NCBI RefSeq assembly: GCF_003076515.1
Contig: NZ_CP022390.1
Location: 558,001 to 622,000 of the forward strand
Direction: 5' to 3'
From: Alcaligenes aquatilis
GTDB taxonomy: Bacteria; Pseudomonadota; Gammaproteobacteria; Burkholderiales; Burkholderiaceae_B
Length of the DNA: 64,000 bases
The first letter of the stretch is position 1. Each line of letters opens with the position of its first letter. Of the stretch, positions 9,484-18,007 are shown piece by piece. The notes beneath the pieces were generated by a model. The model made no database searches, was not told where the DNA came from, and saw only the letters and a list, made by a program, of their open reading frames with translations. The translations under genes were made by a program, and so were the position numbers.

Positions 9484-10020
9484 ATGTTGTTTGATATTGA
9501 TTTTGACGTCAGCGTGGATCAGGTCACGCCTGTGAATCTGAGTCTGGAAGCCATTCGCGAAGTAGAGCAGTTCATCTATCACGAAGCTCGTCTACTGGAC
9601 GAACGTCGCTGGCAAGCATGGCTGGATCTGTGGACCGAGGAAGGCATGTACTGGATTCCTCACAGCTACGATCAGGAAAGCCCGTACGAGCACATTTCCC
9701 TATGCTGGGAAAACAAGCTGCTGCGTGAACTGCGTATTCGTCGTCTGGAGAACCACCGCAATTGGTCCCAGCAGCCGATTACCCAGTCCTGCCGCGTGCT
9801 GGGCAATCTGATGATCGACGGCACCGATCCGGAAGGTTACCTGGTGGTGCGCTCCAGTTTTCACTCCATGGAGTGGCGCGGTAAAGATCCGGTCTACCGT
9901 GTGGGTAGTCTGATTCACAAGCTGCAAGCCCAGGAAGGCGGTGGCTGGAAACTGCGCATGAAGCAGGTGAATCTGGTGGATCGTGACGCGGTTCACGGCG
10001 CCATTCAGGTATACATCTAA
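9484..10020 (+). CDS. aromatic-ring-hydroxylating dioxygenase, beta subunit
   Basis: 178 residues, preceded by AAGGAG. The SnoaL/NTF2-like beta-subunit fold is supported by EVEQFIYHEARLLDERRWQAWLDLWTEEGMYWIP near the start and SFHSMEWRGKDPVYRVGSLIHKL later. Beta subunits are structural partners in the alpha3-beta3 oxygenase. It begins 33 bases after the alpha gene, and its stop overlaps the next ATG by one base (TAATG), so translation of the operon appears coupled. Confidence 0.92.
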   Translation: MLFDIDFDVSVDQVTPVNLSLEAIREVEQFIYHEARLLDERRWQAWLDLWTEEGMYWIPHSYDQESPYEHISLCWENKLLRELRIRRLENHRNWSQQPITQSCRVLGNLMIDGTDPEGYLVVRSSFHSMEWRGKDPVYRVGSLIHKLQAQEGGGWKLRMKQVNLVDRDAVHGAIQVYI

Positions 10021-10628
10021 TGTCGGCAGCCCATCACACCGCCTTGCTGGCCCTGCATTATCAGAACGACGTCCTGCACGCTGATGGTCTGATCCGTGTG
10101 GGGGTAGAGGCCAACAGCCCCCAGCGTCAGGCTCTGATCGAGGCCGCAGGCCGTTTGCTGGCGCAGGCCCGCGCACAGGGCGTGCCTATTGTGCATGTGC
10201 GGGTGGGCTATCGGCCTGACTATGCCGATCTGCTGTGCAATGCACCGATTCTGCACAATGTGAAACGCATCGGGGCCATGCAGACCGGCAGTTGGGGAGC
10301 CCAGTTCTTTGACGGGCTGGCTCCCTTGCCCAACGAGTTTGAAGTCCATCACACGCGCATCAACGCTTTCTTTGGCTCCGCGTTGGAGCCGGTGGTGCGT
10401 CGTCTGGGGGTGGAGCGTCTGGTGATTGCCGGTGTGGCCACCCATTCCGTGGTGGAAAGCACGGTGCGCCATGCAGTAGACATGGGCTATGAGGTGGCGG
10501 TGGTGGCCAGCGCCTGTGGCGCTCCACCAGCTACGCATGAAGCCTCGCTGGCCAGCATGAGTCTGATTGCTCAAATTGATCGGGATGAAGATTGGGCAGC
10601 CGTCTTTGGCGCGCCACAAGCACAGTAG
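10020..10628 (+). CDS. isochorismatase-fold (cysteine hydrolase-like) protein with altered catalytic residues
   Basis: 202 residues. The fold is recognisable from ALLALHYQNDVLH (first catalytic Asp region), VPIVHVRVGYRP and VIAGVATHSVVESTVRHA. In cysteine hydrolases the last motif reads GVATNxCVE; here the Cys position is Val. The usual Lys before the SAFxGT motif aligns with His in VHHTRINAFFGS. EntB/PhzD-type isochorismatases also lack the Cys, but they keep the Lys. The enzyme may hydrolyse a vinyl ether or amide in the pathway, or may be inactive. It is translationally coupled to the beta subunit. Confidence 0.82.
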   Translation: MSAAHHTALLALHYQNDVLHADGLIRVGVEANSPQRQALIEAAGRLLAQARAQGVPIVHVRVGYRPDYADLLCNAPILHNVKRIGAMQTGSWGAQFFDGLAPLPNEFEVHHTRINAFFGSALEPVVRRLGVERLVIAGVATHSVVESTVRHAVDMGYEVAVVASACGAPPATHEASLASMSLIAQIDRDEDWAAVFGAPQAQ

Positions 10629-10637
10629 GAGAAGCAC

Positions 10638-11465
10638 ATGCAGCAGGACATGAAGGTGAATTTACAGGGTAAGGTCGCCATCGTGACCGGGTCCACGCAA
10701 GGGCTGGGGGCGGATATCGCCCTGGCCCTGTGCGCCGCCGGTGCGTGGGTGCTGATTGTGGGGCGCAGTCAGGAGGAGGGTCAGCGTACCGAAGCGCGCT
10801 TGCAGGCCGTGGGTAAGGCCCAGTTCATGGCTGCCAATATTTGTGATGATGCGCAGCTGGATGCCTGCGTGCAGGCCGCATTGGCACAAACTGGACGCAT
10901 CGACATTGTGGTGAACAATGCCTGTTCCTATGGGGACGAGGGACTGGCTTCCAGCCGGGAGCTGTGGCATCAGACGCTGGATGTGAATCTGATCTCCAGC
11001 GCGATTCTGGCCCAGAAAGCCACGCCACATATGGGGCAGGGTGGTGTCATCATCAATATGGGTAGTACGGGTGGCAAATTCGGCGTGGCCGGACGTGCGC
11101 TGTATCCGGCTTCCAAAGCGGCCATCCTGCAGTTCACCAAAAGCTTGGCCGTGGAATTGGCTCCATCGGGGATTCGTGTGCTGACGGTATCGCCCGCCTG
11201 GACCTGGTCGCCGTCGGTCGAACGCATGAGTGGTGGTTCGCGTGAATTAGCCAATCAGGTGGGGGCGCAGGTTCATCCTCTGGGCCGAGTCGGTTCCGGC
11301 GAAGAAGTGGCCCAAGTGGTCTTGTTTGCCGTGTCGGGCGCCGCCTCCTGGATGACAGGGATTGATCTGCCCGTTGATGGTGGCTTTTCCGTGCTCGGGC
11401 CCGAGCAGGGCAAGTCGCCCCGTCACTGGTTTGAACGCTGGCAGGCGCAGTCGTCTGGCTCATAA
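10638..11465 (+). CDS. short-chain dehydrogenase/reductase (SDR)
   Basis: 275 residues starting nine bases after the previous stop, with GGAGAAG ahead. TGSTQGLGAD binds NAD(P), NNACSYGDEG stands for the usual NNAG motif, MGSTGG supplies the Ser, and YPASKAA gives the catalytic Tyr and Lys. Next to a Rieske dioxygenase, oxidation of a cis-dihydrodiol or a later hydroxyl intermediate is the most economical role, but classical SDRs cover many substrates. The C-terminal extension after the DGG motif is short. Confidence 0.9.
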   Translation: MQQDMKVNLQGKVAIVTGSTQGLGADIALALCAAGAWVLIVGRSQEEGQRTEARLQAVGKAQFMAANICDDAQLDACVQAALAQTGRIDIVVNNACSYGDEGLASSRELWHQTLDVNLISSAILAQKATPHMGQGGVIINMGSTGGKFGVAGRALYPASKAAILQFTKSLAVELAPSGIRVLTVSPAWTWSPSVERMSGGSRELANQVGAQVHPLGRVGSGEEVAQVVLFAVSGAASWMTGIDLPVDGGFSVLGPEQGKSPRHWFERWQAQSSGS

Positions 11466-11491
11466 ATAGAAAAGTGCGGTAAAAGAGGTCC

Positions 11492-11535
11492 AGGGCTTGT
11501 TGACACCTGTTTCTTGCTGCGTGTTCACAAGCCCT
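11492..11535. promoter_or_regulatory. long inverted repeat between SDR and FAD oxidoreductase genes
   Basis: AGGGCTTGTTGACAC (11492-11506) and GTGTTCACAAGCCCT (11521-11535) pair at 13 of 15 positions around a 14-base loop. There is no U-tract, so it is not a simple terminator. The left arm contains TTGACA, but no good -10 lies 17 bases on. It could be an attenuating or mRNA-processing hairpin that lowers expression of the next gene, or a dyad operator. Confidence 0.45.
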
Positions 11536-11569
11536 GACCCCGTTCAGGGCAATTTAAAAAAGGTGTGGG

Positions 11570-13162
11570 ATGACAGACTCAACAAATAAAAAATCGTATT
11601 CCGTCATTGTGGTGGGCAGTGGCATCAATTCCCTGGTTTGCGCGGCGTTGTTGGCGCAAAAGGGCAAGCAAGTCCTGGTATTGGAACGTAACGACCGTGC
11701 GGGTGGGTGTATCCGTACCGAGGAGTTGTTTCCCGGTTTTACCCATGAACTGCTGTCGTCGTGGTACCCCTTGTTCACCTCCGGTGCTGCCTATGCCCGC
11801 CTAAAGGATGATCTGGCCGCCCAGGGCGTGGAGTTTCTGGAAAACGGCTATACCACTGGCGTGGTGGGTAGCGATGGCAAGGGGATGGCCTTGCGCCATG
11901 ATGTGGGCGATTCGATTCAGCGTATCAATGCTTTGCAAGCAGGCGATGGCGATGCCTTCGGTGCCATGTGCAGTCAGTTGTTCGAGCGCGATGCCGGCCT
12001 GACCTTTGGCTTGCTGGGTACCGAGCCTTACAGCCGTGGTTTGTTGGGTCTGCTGTTCTCGCAATGGCGCAAGCGCCGCATGGACGGCATGGTTCAGTAC
12101 GGACGTGAGTCCCTGGAGTCTTTCCGCCGCTGGGCCGACCGTGAACTGAAAGATGACCGTGTGCGTGGCATGATGGCTCCCTGGGTCTTGCACTCGGGCC
12201 TGGGCCCTGACGATGCCTGCTCGGCCCTGATCGGCAAGCTGACTTTTGCCGCCGTGGTGGCCGGTGGTATGCCGGTGGTGAAAGGCGGTGGTCAGAATCT
12301 GGTGCGTGCGCTATGCGCCATTATTGAAAAGGCCGGTGGCCGTATTCAATTGAATACCGAAGTGGAAGAAATTGTGCTGGAAGGACAAAAAGCCCGTGGC
12401 GTACGTGCCGGTGGCCAGGTCTACGAAGCCAGCCATGTGGTGTGCAACGTCACTCCGCCACAGCTTTATGGTCGCCTGTTACCGGGCGCACCCACTCAAG
12501 TACGTGAGCAAGCCAATGCCTACCGTTTTGGCCGTGGCGACATGCAAATTCATCTGGCGCTGGACAGCATGCCGCACTGGAGCGATCCAGAGCTGCTGAA
12601 AGTGCCTTTGCTGCACCTGTCCGACAGCCTGGAGGACGTCAGCATGAGCGTGGCCCAGGCCAATAATGGCTTGATCCCCGCCAAGTTCACCGTGGCGATT
12701 GGCCAACCATGCTCTTTGGACCCCAGCCGTGCGCCGGAAGGCAAATGGATACTGTGGATGCAGATGCAGGATATGCCGTCCAAGCTGCGTGGCGATGCGG
12801 CTGGCAAAATCGATGTGCCTGCCGACGGCAAATGGACTGAAGACGTCAGCAAGGCCGTGGCCGAGCGTATCATCGACCAACTGGAAGGCGTCATGCCCGG
12901 TTTGCGTCAACAAATCGTGGGCCAGAAAGTGCTCTCGCCGGCTGATCTGGAATCCATCAACTGCAACCTGGTGGGCGGCGATCCTTATTCGGGCATCTGC
13001 TCGCCCGACCAGTTCTTCTGGATGCGCCCCTTTGCGGCCAGTAATGGTGCACGCTCCCACGCAACCCCGTATAAAAACGTCTACCACATCGGTGCGTCTA
13101 CTCACCCGGGCCCAGGCTTGGCAGGGGCGTCCGGATTCATGGTGGCGGAGCAGATTCGTTAG
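11570..13162 (+). CDS. FAD-dependent oxidoreductase of the phytoene desaturase (CrtI-like) family
   Basis: 530 residues, start preceded by AAGGTGTGGG. The N-terminal dinucleotide fold is VIVVGSGINSLVCAALLAQKG followed by the acidic LERNDRAGG. The C-terminal FAD contact region reads GASTHPGPGLAGASGFM, as in CrtI and RetSat-like enzymes. These catalyse desaturation, isomerisation or saturation of apolar or cyclic substrates. Nothing else here suggests carotenoid synthesis, so in this operon it probably acts on a ring intermediate or side chain; that is inference. A strong terminator follows, so it is the last gene of the operon. Confidence 0.85.
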   Translation: MTDSTNKKSYSVIVVGSGINSLVCAALLAQKGKQVLVLERNDRAGGCIRTEELFPGFTHELLSSWYPLFTSGAAYARLKDDLAAQGVEFLENGYTTGVVGSDGKGMALRHDVGDSIQRINALQAGDGDAFGAMCSQLFERDAGLTFGLLGTEPYSRGLLGLLFSQWRKRRMDGMVQYGRESLESFRRWADRELKDDRVRGMMAPWVLHSGLGPDDACSALIGKLTFAAVVAGGMPVVKGGGQNLVRALCAIIEKAGGRIQLNTEVEEIVLEGQKARGVRAGGQVYEASHVVCNVTPPQLYGRLLPGAPTQVREQANAYRFGRGDMQIHLALDSMPHWSDPELLKVPLLHLSDSLEDVSMSVAQANNGLIPAKFTVAIGQPCSLDPSRAPEGKWILWMQMQDMPSKLRGDAAGKIDVPADGKWTEDVSKAVAERIIDQLEGVMPGLRQQIVGQKVLSPADLESINCNLVGGDPYSGICSPDQFFWMRPFAASNGARSHATPYKNVYHIGASTHPGPGLAGASGFMVAEQIR

Positions 13163-13185
13163 GGAAGCGCGTTTCGGGAAACGTG

Positions 13186-13227
13186 ACAGGCCAGATAGAC
13201 CGCGTGAGGTCTGTCTGGCCTGTTTTC
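13186..13227 (+). terminator. rho-independent terminator of the catabolic operon
   Basis: A 16-base arm (13186-13201, ACAGGCCAGATAGACC) pairs with 13208-13223 almost perfectly around a six-base loop, followed by TTTT. It lies just after the FAD oxidoreductase stop and before the convergent aldehyde dehydrogenase gene. Confidence 0.85.
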
Positions 13228-13318
13228 ATGGGGCGGGCATGGCTGTCCAGGCCTCGTATCCTTCCCGAAAGGCTATCGCCGGATCAGCAAGGAAGCGGGC
13301 CTGCTGCAGCCCTGGGGC

Positions 13319-14653
13319 TTATTTTTTGAACGTCAGGCGCTTGATGTTGACCAGATGCCGCCAATGCACGGGCTCGGTAGAAATATTGCCTCCCCAGGAA
13401 CCCGACCCTTGCATGAATGAGAGCGGGATATCCGAACTGATGCCCAACATGCCTTGGGTAGCGGGCATATTGACCAGAATGCGTCCGGCGGGCAGGGTGC
13501 TGGCAAACTGATGAATCTCGTCCTGATCTTTGCTGTGGATGACGGCCGAGTGTCCGGCTCCTTCCTGCCACAGCAATTGTGCCGCCAGACTGATTCCCTG
13601 GCCGGCCTCAGATTTGTACAGCGTCACAATCGGAGCCATTTTTTCCCGGCTCAGGAAGCTGTGCTGCTCGGGATCGGCGGCAATCAGAATCAGCTTGATC
13701 GGTGTGGGGCTGTCTACATCCATTTGCTTGGCTAAGGTCATGGCGTCAACACCAATCAGTGTGCGGTGTAGTCGTCCTGTGCTGTCGTCAAAAAGGGCAT
13801 CAATATGCTGTTTTTCCGATATCAACAGCGCCCCTTTCTGTTTCAAAATCTCGACAAATTCCTCGTACACGCGCTCATCAATAATGATGTTGCTTTCAGA
13901 GCCGCACACAATGCCGTTGTCATAGGTTTTGCCTTGCAAAATATCGTCGGCTGCCTGTGACAGGTCTGCGCTGGCACTGACATAGACTGGGACATTGCCT
14001 GGGCCGACTCCGATGGCTGGAGTGCCGGAGCTATAGGCCGTTTTCACCAGGTCTCCGCCACCGGTTGCCAGAATCAAGGAGACCTGGTCCGACTGCATGA
14101 TGAGCTGGGTCGTCTCACGCGAAGGCGTCTGCACGGCTTGAATCAGCGTTTCAGGCAGGTGGTGCTTTTTTAGAATCGCTTGAACCGTGGCCACCACCTG
14201 CGCTCCCAGTTGATCCGATTTGCGGGGATAGCTCAGAATCAGGGCGTTTCGGGTCTTGAGGCTGAGCAGGGTTTTGAACAGCGAATTTGGTACCGGATTG
14301 GTCAGCGGAACAATGGCGAAAATGACGCCTACCGGACTGGCGTATTCAATAAAGGTTTTGCTGCCATGCAGGCGGCCATAGGTTTTTTCACCGTAGAGTT
14401 CCCGGTAAACCCGGTCGGTGACCAAGCCAAGCTTGTGTATCTTGTCAGGCAGGTTACCGATGCGCGTGGCGTCCAGTTCGGTTTGGGCCCAGTACTCCAG
14501 TTTTTGTTCAAATGCCTGGGCAATGTCGGTAATCAACGCATCAATTTGCTCGTCGCTGGCTTGTTCGAGTGCGGGTTGCGCCTGAACGGCGTTCTGGACG
14601 GTGACCAGGGCGCTGTCTGCAAGGCTGTGTTCTGGTGAGGCTAGGGTGTCCAT
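13319..14653 (-). CDS. CoA-acylating aldehyde dehydrogenase (EutE/AdhE-N type)
   Basis: 444 residues. The sequence lacks the glutamate-bearing motif of hydrolytic aldehyde dehydrogenases and matches acylating types: SPVGVIFAIVPLTNPVPNSL, LATGGGDLVKTAYSSGTPAIGVGPGNVP and YDNGIVCGSES with the catalytic Cys. These enzymes interconvert an aldehyde, CoA and NAD+ with acyl-CoA. It follows an SDR and an acyl-CoA ligase gene on the same strand, suggesting a route linking a carboxylic acid, its CoA ester and the aldehyde. Direction and chain type are unknown. Confidence 0.87.
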   Translation of the reverse strand: MDTLASPEHSLADSALVTVQNAVQAQPALEQASDEQIDALITDIAQAFEQKLEYWAQTELDATRIGNLPDKIHKLGLVTDRVYRELYGEKTYGRLHGSKTFIEYASPVGVIFAIVPLTNPVPNSLFKTLLSLKTRNALILSYPRKSDQLGAQVVATVQAILKKHHLPETLIQAVQTPSRETTQLIMQSDQVSLILATGGGDLVKTAYSSGTPAIGVGPGNVPVYVSASADLSQAADDILQGKTYDNGIVCGSESNIIIDERVYEEFVEILKQKGALLISEKQHIDALFDDSTGRLHRTLIGVDAMTLAKQMDVDSPTPIKLILIAADPEQHSFLSREKMAPIVTLYKSEAGQGISLAAQLLWQEGAGHSAVIHSKDQDEIHQFASTLPAGRILVNMPATQGMLGISSDIPLSFMQGSGSWGGNISTEPVHWRHLVNIKRLTFKK

Positions 14654-14685
14654 AGGGCTCTCCTTCGGTATCGTAATGAAAAACG

Positions 14686-15423
14686 CTACCAGTTGATGGT
14701 GGATTTTTTATAGAAAAACTGACCGTTGATGTCCGCTTTGTTGGCCTCTGAGGCAAGCCAGATCGGTGTTTGGGCACCATCGACGGCCGTGTTGGGCGCC
14801 TTGGAGGAGTCAATGTGGGGATCCAGACTGGTCTGGCACCAGCCAGGGCTGCAGGAGCAGATGCTGATGTCAGTGTCCCGAAAGTGTTTGGCATAAATCA
14901 GCGTGACCATATTCAATGCCGCTTTGGAAATACGGTAGCCAGGGGCTAGTACAGCGTCGAATCGGGATTGTGGGTCCGAGGCCTGGGTCATGGCTCCCAG
15001 GTCACTGGACATATTGATAACGCGTGCATCGGCCGATTTGGCCAGCAGCGGCATGAATTCCTGGATAAGAAAGTAGGGGCCGGTGGTATTGGTCGACAAG
15101 GTAGAGGAAAAGTCTTCAAACGAAACCTTGTCAGGGGTGAAAATGGAGTCGATCATAATGCCGGCGTTATTGATCAGCACGTCCAGCTTTTCCTCGTGTT
15201 GGGCCAATTGCGTGCGTGCACGGACAATGGACTGCGGATCTGTAATGTCCAGTTCAATGAAGCGGGCCTGTATGCCTTCCTGACTCAGTTTCTGGGCCGC
15301 TTCCTGTCCCTTTTGACTATTGCGGGCCGTGATGTAAACCTTATGGCCTTGATGGCCCAGGCCCTTGGCGGTTTCATAGCCAATCCCTCTGCTGGCTCCG
15401 GTGATCAGGCATGTTTTTTGCAT
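14686..15423 (-). CDS. short-chain dehydrogenase/reductase (SDR)
   Basis: 245 residues. TGASRGIGYE is the cofactor loop, NNAGIM the central motif, and YRISKAALN carries the catalytic Tyr and Lys; the Ser is in INMSSDLGAM. The segment after the SCSPGWCQTS motif resembles carbonyl-reductase-like SDRs. It lies between the ligase and the acylating aldehyde dehydrogenase, so an aldehyde/alcohol step is a plausible role. The gap to the ligase is only 12 bases. Confidence 0.88.
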   Translation of the reverse strand: MQKTCLITGASRGIGYETAKGLGHQGHKVYITARNSQKGQEAAQKLSQEGIQARFIELDITDPQSIVRARTQLAQHEEKLDVLINNAGIMIDSIFTPDKVSFEDFSSTLSTNTTGPYFLIQEFMPLLAKSADARVINMSSDLGAMTQASDPQSRFDAVLAPGYRISKAALNMVTLIYAKHFRDTDISICSCSPGWCQTSLDPHIDSSKAPNTAVDGAQTPIWLASEANKADINGQFFYKKSTINW

Positions 15424-15435
15424 GGTGTTTCCTTA

Positions 15436-17010
15436 TTAGTGTGCCAATTCACGTAGCTGTCTTTTCAGTTTCTTGCCCGTTACGCCGATGAATTCGTTGG
15501 CAGACTGCAGTTCAATCGTGGACAGGGCCGGCCAGTTTTTTTGACGCATGAGTTGATTGACTCGTTCGGTGATTTCATCCTTTGACGCTGCGCAGGAATC
15601 AAGCAGTTCGATATAGGCGACCAACTCATGGTTATCGGTCATGATGACCGTGGCCTCGAAGATTTCATTGATTTCCGCCATAATCGCTTCTTCGATCTGG
15701 CAACTATAAATTTCCACGTTATTAAACGAGAGTGAATCGTTGGTTCTATCTACGTGATAGAAATTCCGCTTTTCATCGAAATAGACCAGATCGCCCGTCA
15801 GCCAATAGCCGTCAATCTTGTTCATTTCAGTCAGGGAGTGATTGTTCCAATATCCCTGCGTGACCGATTTGGATTTCACCGCCAGTCGGCCTACGCTGTT
15901 TTCTTGCAGGTACTGTCCTTGCTCATTGAAAACAGCCACGTCAACCCAGGGAAACGGTTTTCCAATGCAACGCTTGTAATTGTCGGACTGGGGAGAGTGG
16001 ACGTTTCTGAAAATGGCAAAGGCAAATTCCGACGAACCCAGATTGTCGACAAAAAACGAGCCTGGAACCGTTTGCCCGTCCCGCTCGTGATGGCCCAGGG
16101 ATATCAGTTTTCTGATGTGTTTTTCATGGCTGGCATCGCCGGTTGCAATCCAGTAGCTGACGGATTGGAAGTCGGATTTGTCCAGTGTGTGGCGGCACAG
16201 GTCCACATAGACTTTCGGAAAAGCAATCACCACATTGGGACGGGTTTCCCGCACTGCCCGGATAATGGTCGCGGGATCTTTTTTGCTGAGGATAGTGACG
16301 TGTGCTCCACGGGTGAAAGAGAGCATCAACAGTGAAATCGAGGCCCCATGAGAGTGGGGCAAGATGGACAGGATATGGTCCCCTTTCTGTTTCTTGACCT
16401 GCGACCTGACGCCATGAAACATGGACTCATGCGTGAAAATGACCGCCTTGGGAATGCCGGTGGTCCCCGACGTGTGTCCAATCATGATCACGTCTTGTGG
16501 TTCATGCGAATAGAAAGGTCGTGACGGGGTTTGTTGTCGTGTTTTTAGCGCGTCAATCGTGTGTACGGGCAAGCTGTAGTTCGCTTGTGCAAACACCTTT
16601 GTGATCTCCGCTTCTTTTTCGGGTGTGATGACAAGGTGGTTGGGGCGCACGCTGTGCAGGAACTTGAGCAAAATATCAGTGTTCAGCTCGCCATTGATCA
16701 GTGCCGGAATGGCCCCAATGCTGTTCAAGGCCAAGAAATGCAAGAAGTAGTCGATGCTGTCCTGAAAATACAGGCTGACCACTTCCTTGGGTTTGACACC
16801 TGTTTGTTCGTAGGATGAAGCAATCCGTCTGGCCGTTTCAATGATTTCCTGAATAGAGAAATCCTGCTTTCTGCACGCTTCATTGTCGATCAGGGACAGA
16901 ATCTTTTTATCACTACCCTGATAGAACTTCTCATGGATTTTGTGGATGAAATTGCCTGCTCCAAGATGCTCGTCATTGAGCAGTTCATCCAGATGCAGCT
17001 CGTCGATCAT
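15436..17010 (-). CDS. AMP-dependent acyl-CoA synthetase (ANL superfamily)
   Basis: 524 residues. The adenylate loop IGHTSGTTGIPKAV is near residue 178, YWLTGDLVYFDE near 408 is the hinge Asp region, and GVTGKKLKRQL at the extreme C terminus provides the Lys needed for adenylation. The family activates a carboxylic acid with ATP and passes it to CoA or a carrier. The sequence is AT-richer and more Lys/Asn-rich than its neighbours, suggesting an independent origin for this cluster. It precedes the SDR and acylating dehydrogenase genes. Confidence 0.88.
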   Translation of the reverse strand: MIDELHLDELLNDEHLGAGNFIHKIHEKFYQGSDKKILSLIDNEACRKQDFSIQEIIETARRIASSYEQTGVKPKEVVSLYFQDSIDYFLHFLALNSIGAIPALINGELNTDILLKFLHSVRPNHLVITPEKEAEITKVFAQANYSLPVHTIDALKTRQQTPSRPFYSHEPQDVIMIGHTSGTTGIPKAVIFTHESMFHGVRSQVKKQKGDHILSILPHSHGASISLLMLSFTRGAHVTILSKKDPATIIRAVRETRPNVVIAFPKVYVDLCRHTLDKSDFQSVSYWIATGDASHEKHIRKLISLGHHERDGQTVPGSFFVDNLGSSEFAFAIFRNVHSPQSDNYKRCIGKPFPWVDVAVFNEQGQYLQENSVGRLAVKSKSVTQGYWNNHSLTEMNKIDGYWLTGDLVYFDEKRNFYHVDRTNDSLSFNNVEIYSCQIEEAIMAEINEIFEATVIMTDNHELVAYIELLDSCAASKDEITERVNQLMRQKNWPALSTIELQSANEFIGVTGKKLKRQLRELAH

Positions 17011-17044
17011 ACGTCACCCTCTTGTATGGAAAATGGTCTGTGTG

Positions 17045-17491
17045 TTAGCGGCTGATTTCGTAGTTCATGCTGATGGCCAACCGGTTCCAGACGTTGACCA
17101 AACCGATCAGATACGTCAGATCAACGATTTCCTTGTCATTGAAGTGAGCCTTGAGTTCATGCAGTTGCGTCTGCTTGTCTTCCAGATTCTGGATAAAGGT
17201 CACTTGCTCAGCCCAGCGCAGCGCGGCCTGCTCTTGCTCGGTGAACAGGGGGGCTTCTTTCCACGCATTTAAAAGCAGCAGTTTTCGTTCGGAAATGCCC
17301 AGGCTCAGCGCATGTTTGCTATGGACATCAATGCAAAATGCGCAGCCGTTCAGTTGCGAGATTCTGACCTTGACCAGCTCAATCAATTCTTTGTTCAGTG
17401 TGGTCTCGCTGTAGATCTGGGCGTCGTACTTGACGATGGTCTTGTAGATGTTGGGGGATAAATTAGATGGGTTAAGTCGAGTCTCAGACAC
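17045..17491 (-). CDS. carboxymuconolactone decarboxylase-like/AhpD-fold protein
   Basis: 148 residues. The AhpD core CAFCIDVHSKHALSLG gives the redox CXXC followed by the conserved His. VKVRISQLNGCAFC and the later LTYLIGLVNVWNRLAIS are typical of the AhpD/CMD family, whose members act as thiol peroxidase partners or as unrelated decarboxylases. It lies upstream of the ligase on the same strand, with a 34-base gap. With the DoxX-like gene behind it, an oxidative-stress or electrophile-handling role is more likely than decarboxylation. Confidence 0.85.
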   Translation of the reverse strand: MSETRLNPSNLSPNIYKTIVKYDAQIYSETTLNKELIELVKVRISQLNGCAFCIDVHSKHALSLGISERKLLLLNAWKEAPLFTEQEQAALRWAEQVTFIQNLEDKQTQLHELKAHFNDKEIVDLTYLIGLVNVWNRLAISMNYEISR

Positions 17492-17545
17492 GGGATCTCC
17501 TGTCAGTGGGAAAAGGGGTGGGGCGTTCTTGTGAGTACGCCGGTT

Positions 17546-18007
17546 TTAGCCTTGGGTTTTGCTATCGTTTTGGCCGGTTCGGCATTTTTCGAGTTGCCAT
17601 AACAGAAAGGCGCTGGCCGAGCAGACCAGGACGTTGAAATTGATCATGAGCTTTGTGCTTAGAAAAAAACTCATGCTCAGAGCAAAAATCAAAAACAGCA
17701 CACCGCTGATCAGTGCCGCCAGTGCGCTTTTGTAGTTAAGCAGTAAGGCAATGCCTAGCAGTAATTCCAAAAGAGTGACGAACCAGCTCAGTGCGGGAAT
17801 GGCGCTTGAAAAAAGCCACGGCGTCAGCACCGCTACATCTTGATGGAATCGGTTCATTCCACCCCATGTGATATCGAAATTATTCAGTGCCCCCCAAAGC
17901 CCAAAGCGGTCTGCCACCGCAGATAAAAGTGTGAGGGCAAGTGACAGCCTGAGAAAAATCACGATGAATGTCATGTTGGTTTCTTTGCTGTGTTCGGTAG
18001 AGGGCAC
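17546..18007 (-). CDS. DoxX-family membrane protein
   Basis: 153 residues from a GTG that follows AAAGGA by six bases; the ATG at 17974 (MTFIVIFLRL) is the alternative and would give 142 residues. Four hydrophobic segments and the opening FLRLSLALTLLSAVADRFGLWG, then WFVTLLELLLGIALLL, fit the DoxX/DoxD-like four-helix family. Function is not defined for most members. It leads the minus-strand cluster, and the AT-rich region beyond its start probably holds its promoter. Confidence 0.75.
   Translation of the reverse strand: MPSTEHSKETNMTFIVIFLRLSLALTLLSAVADRFGLWGALNNFDITWGGMNRFHQDVAVLTPWLFSSAIPALSWFVTLLELLLGIALLLNYKSALAALISGVLFLIFALSMSFFLSTKLMINFNVLVCSASAFLLWQLEKCRTGQNDSKTQG

Noticed and set aside
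11570..13162. Carotenoid biosynthesis gene (phytoene desaturase)
   Set aside because: No crtB, crtE or other carotenoid gene is nearby and the operon is catabolic; only the protein superfamily is shared.
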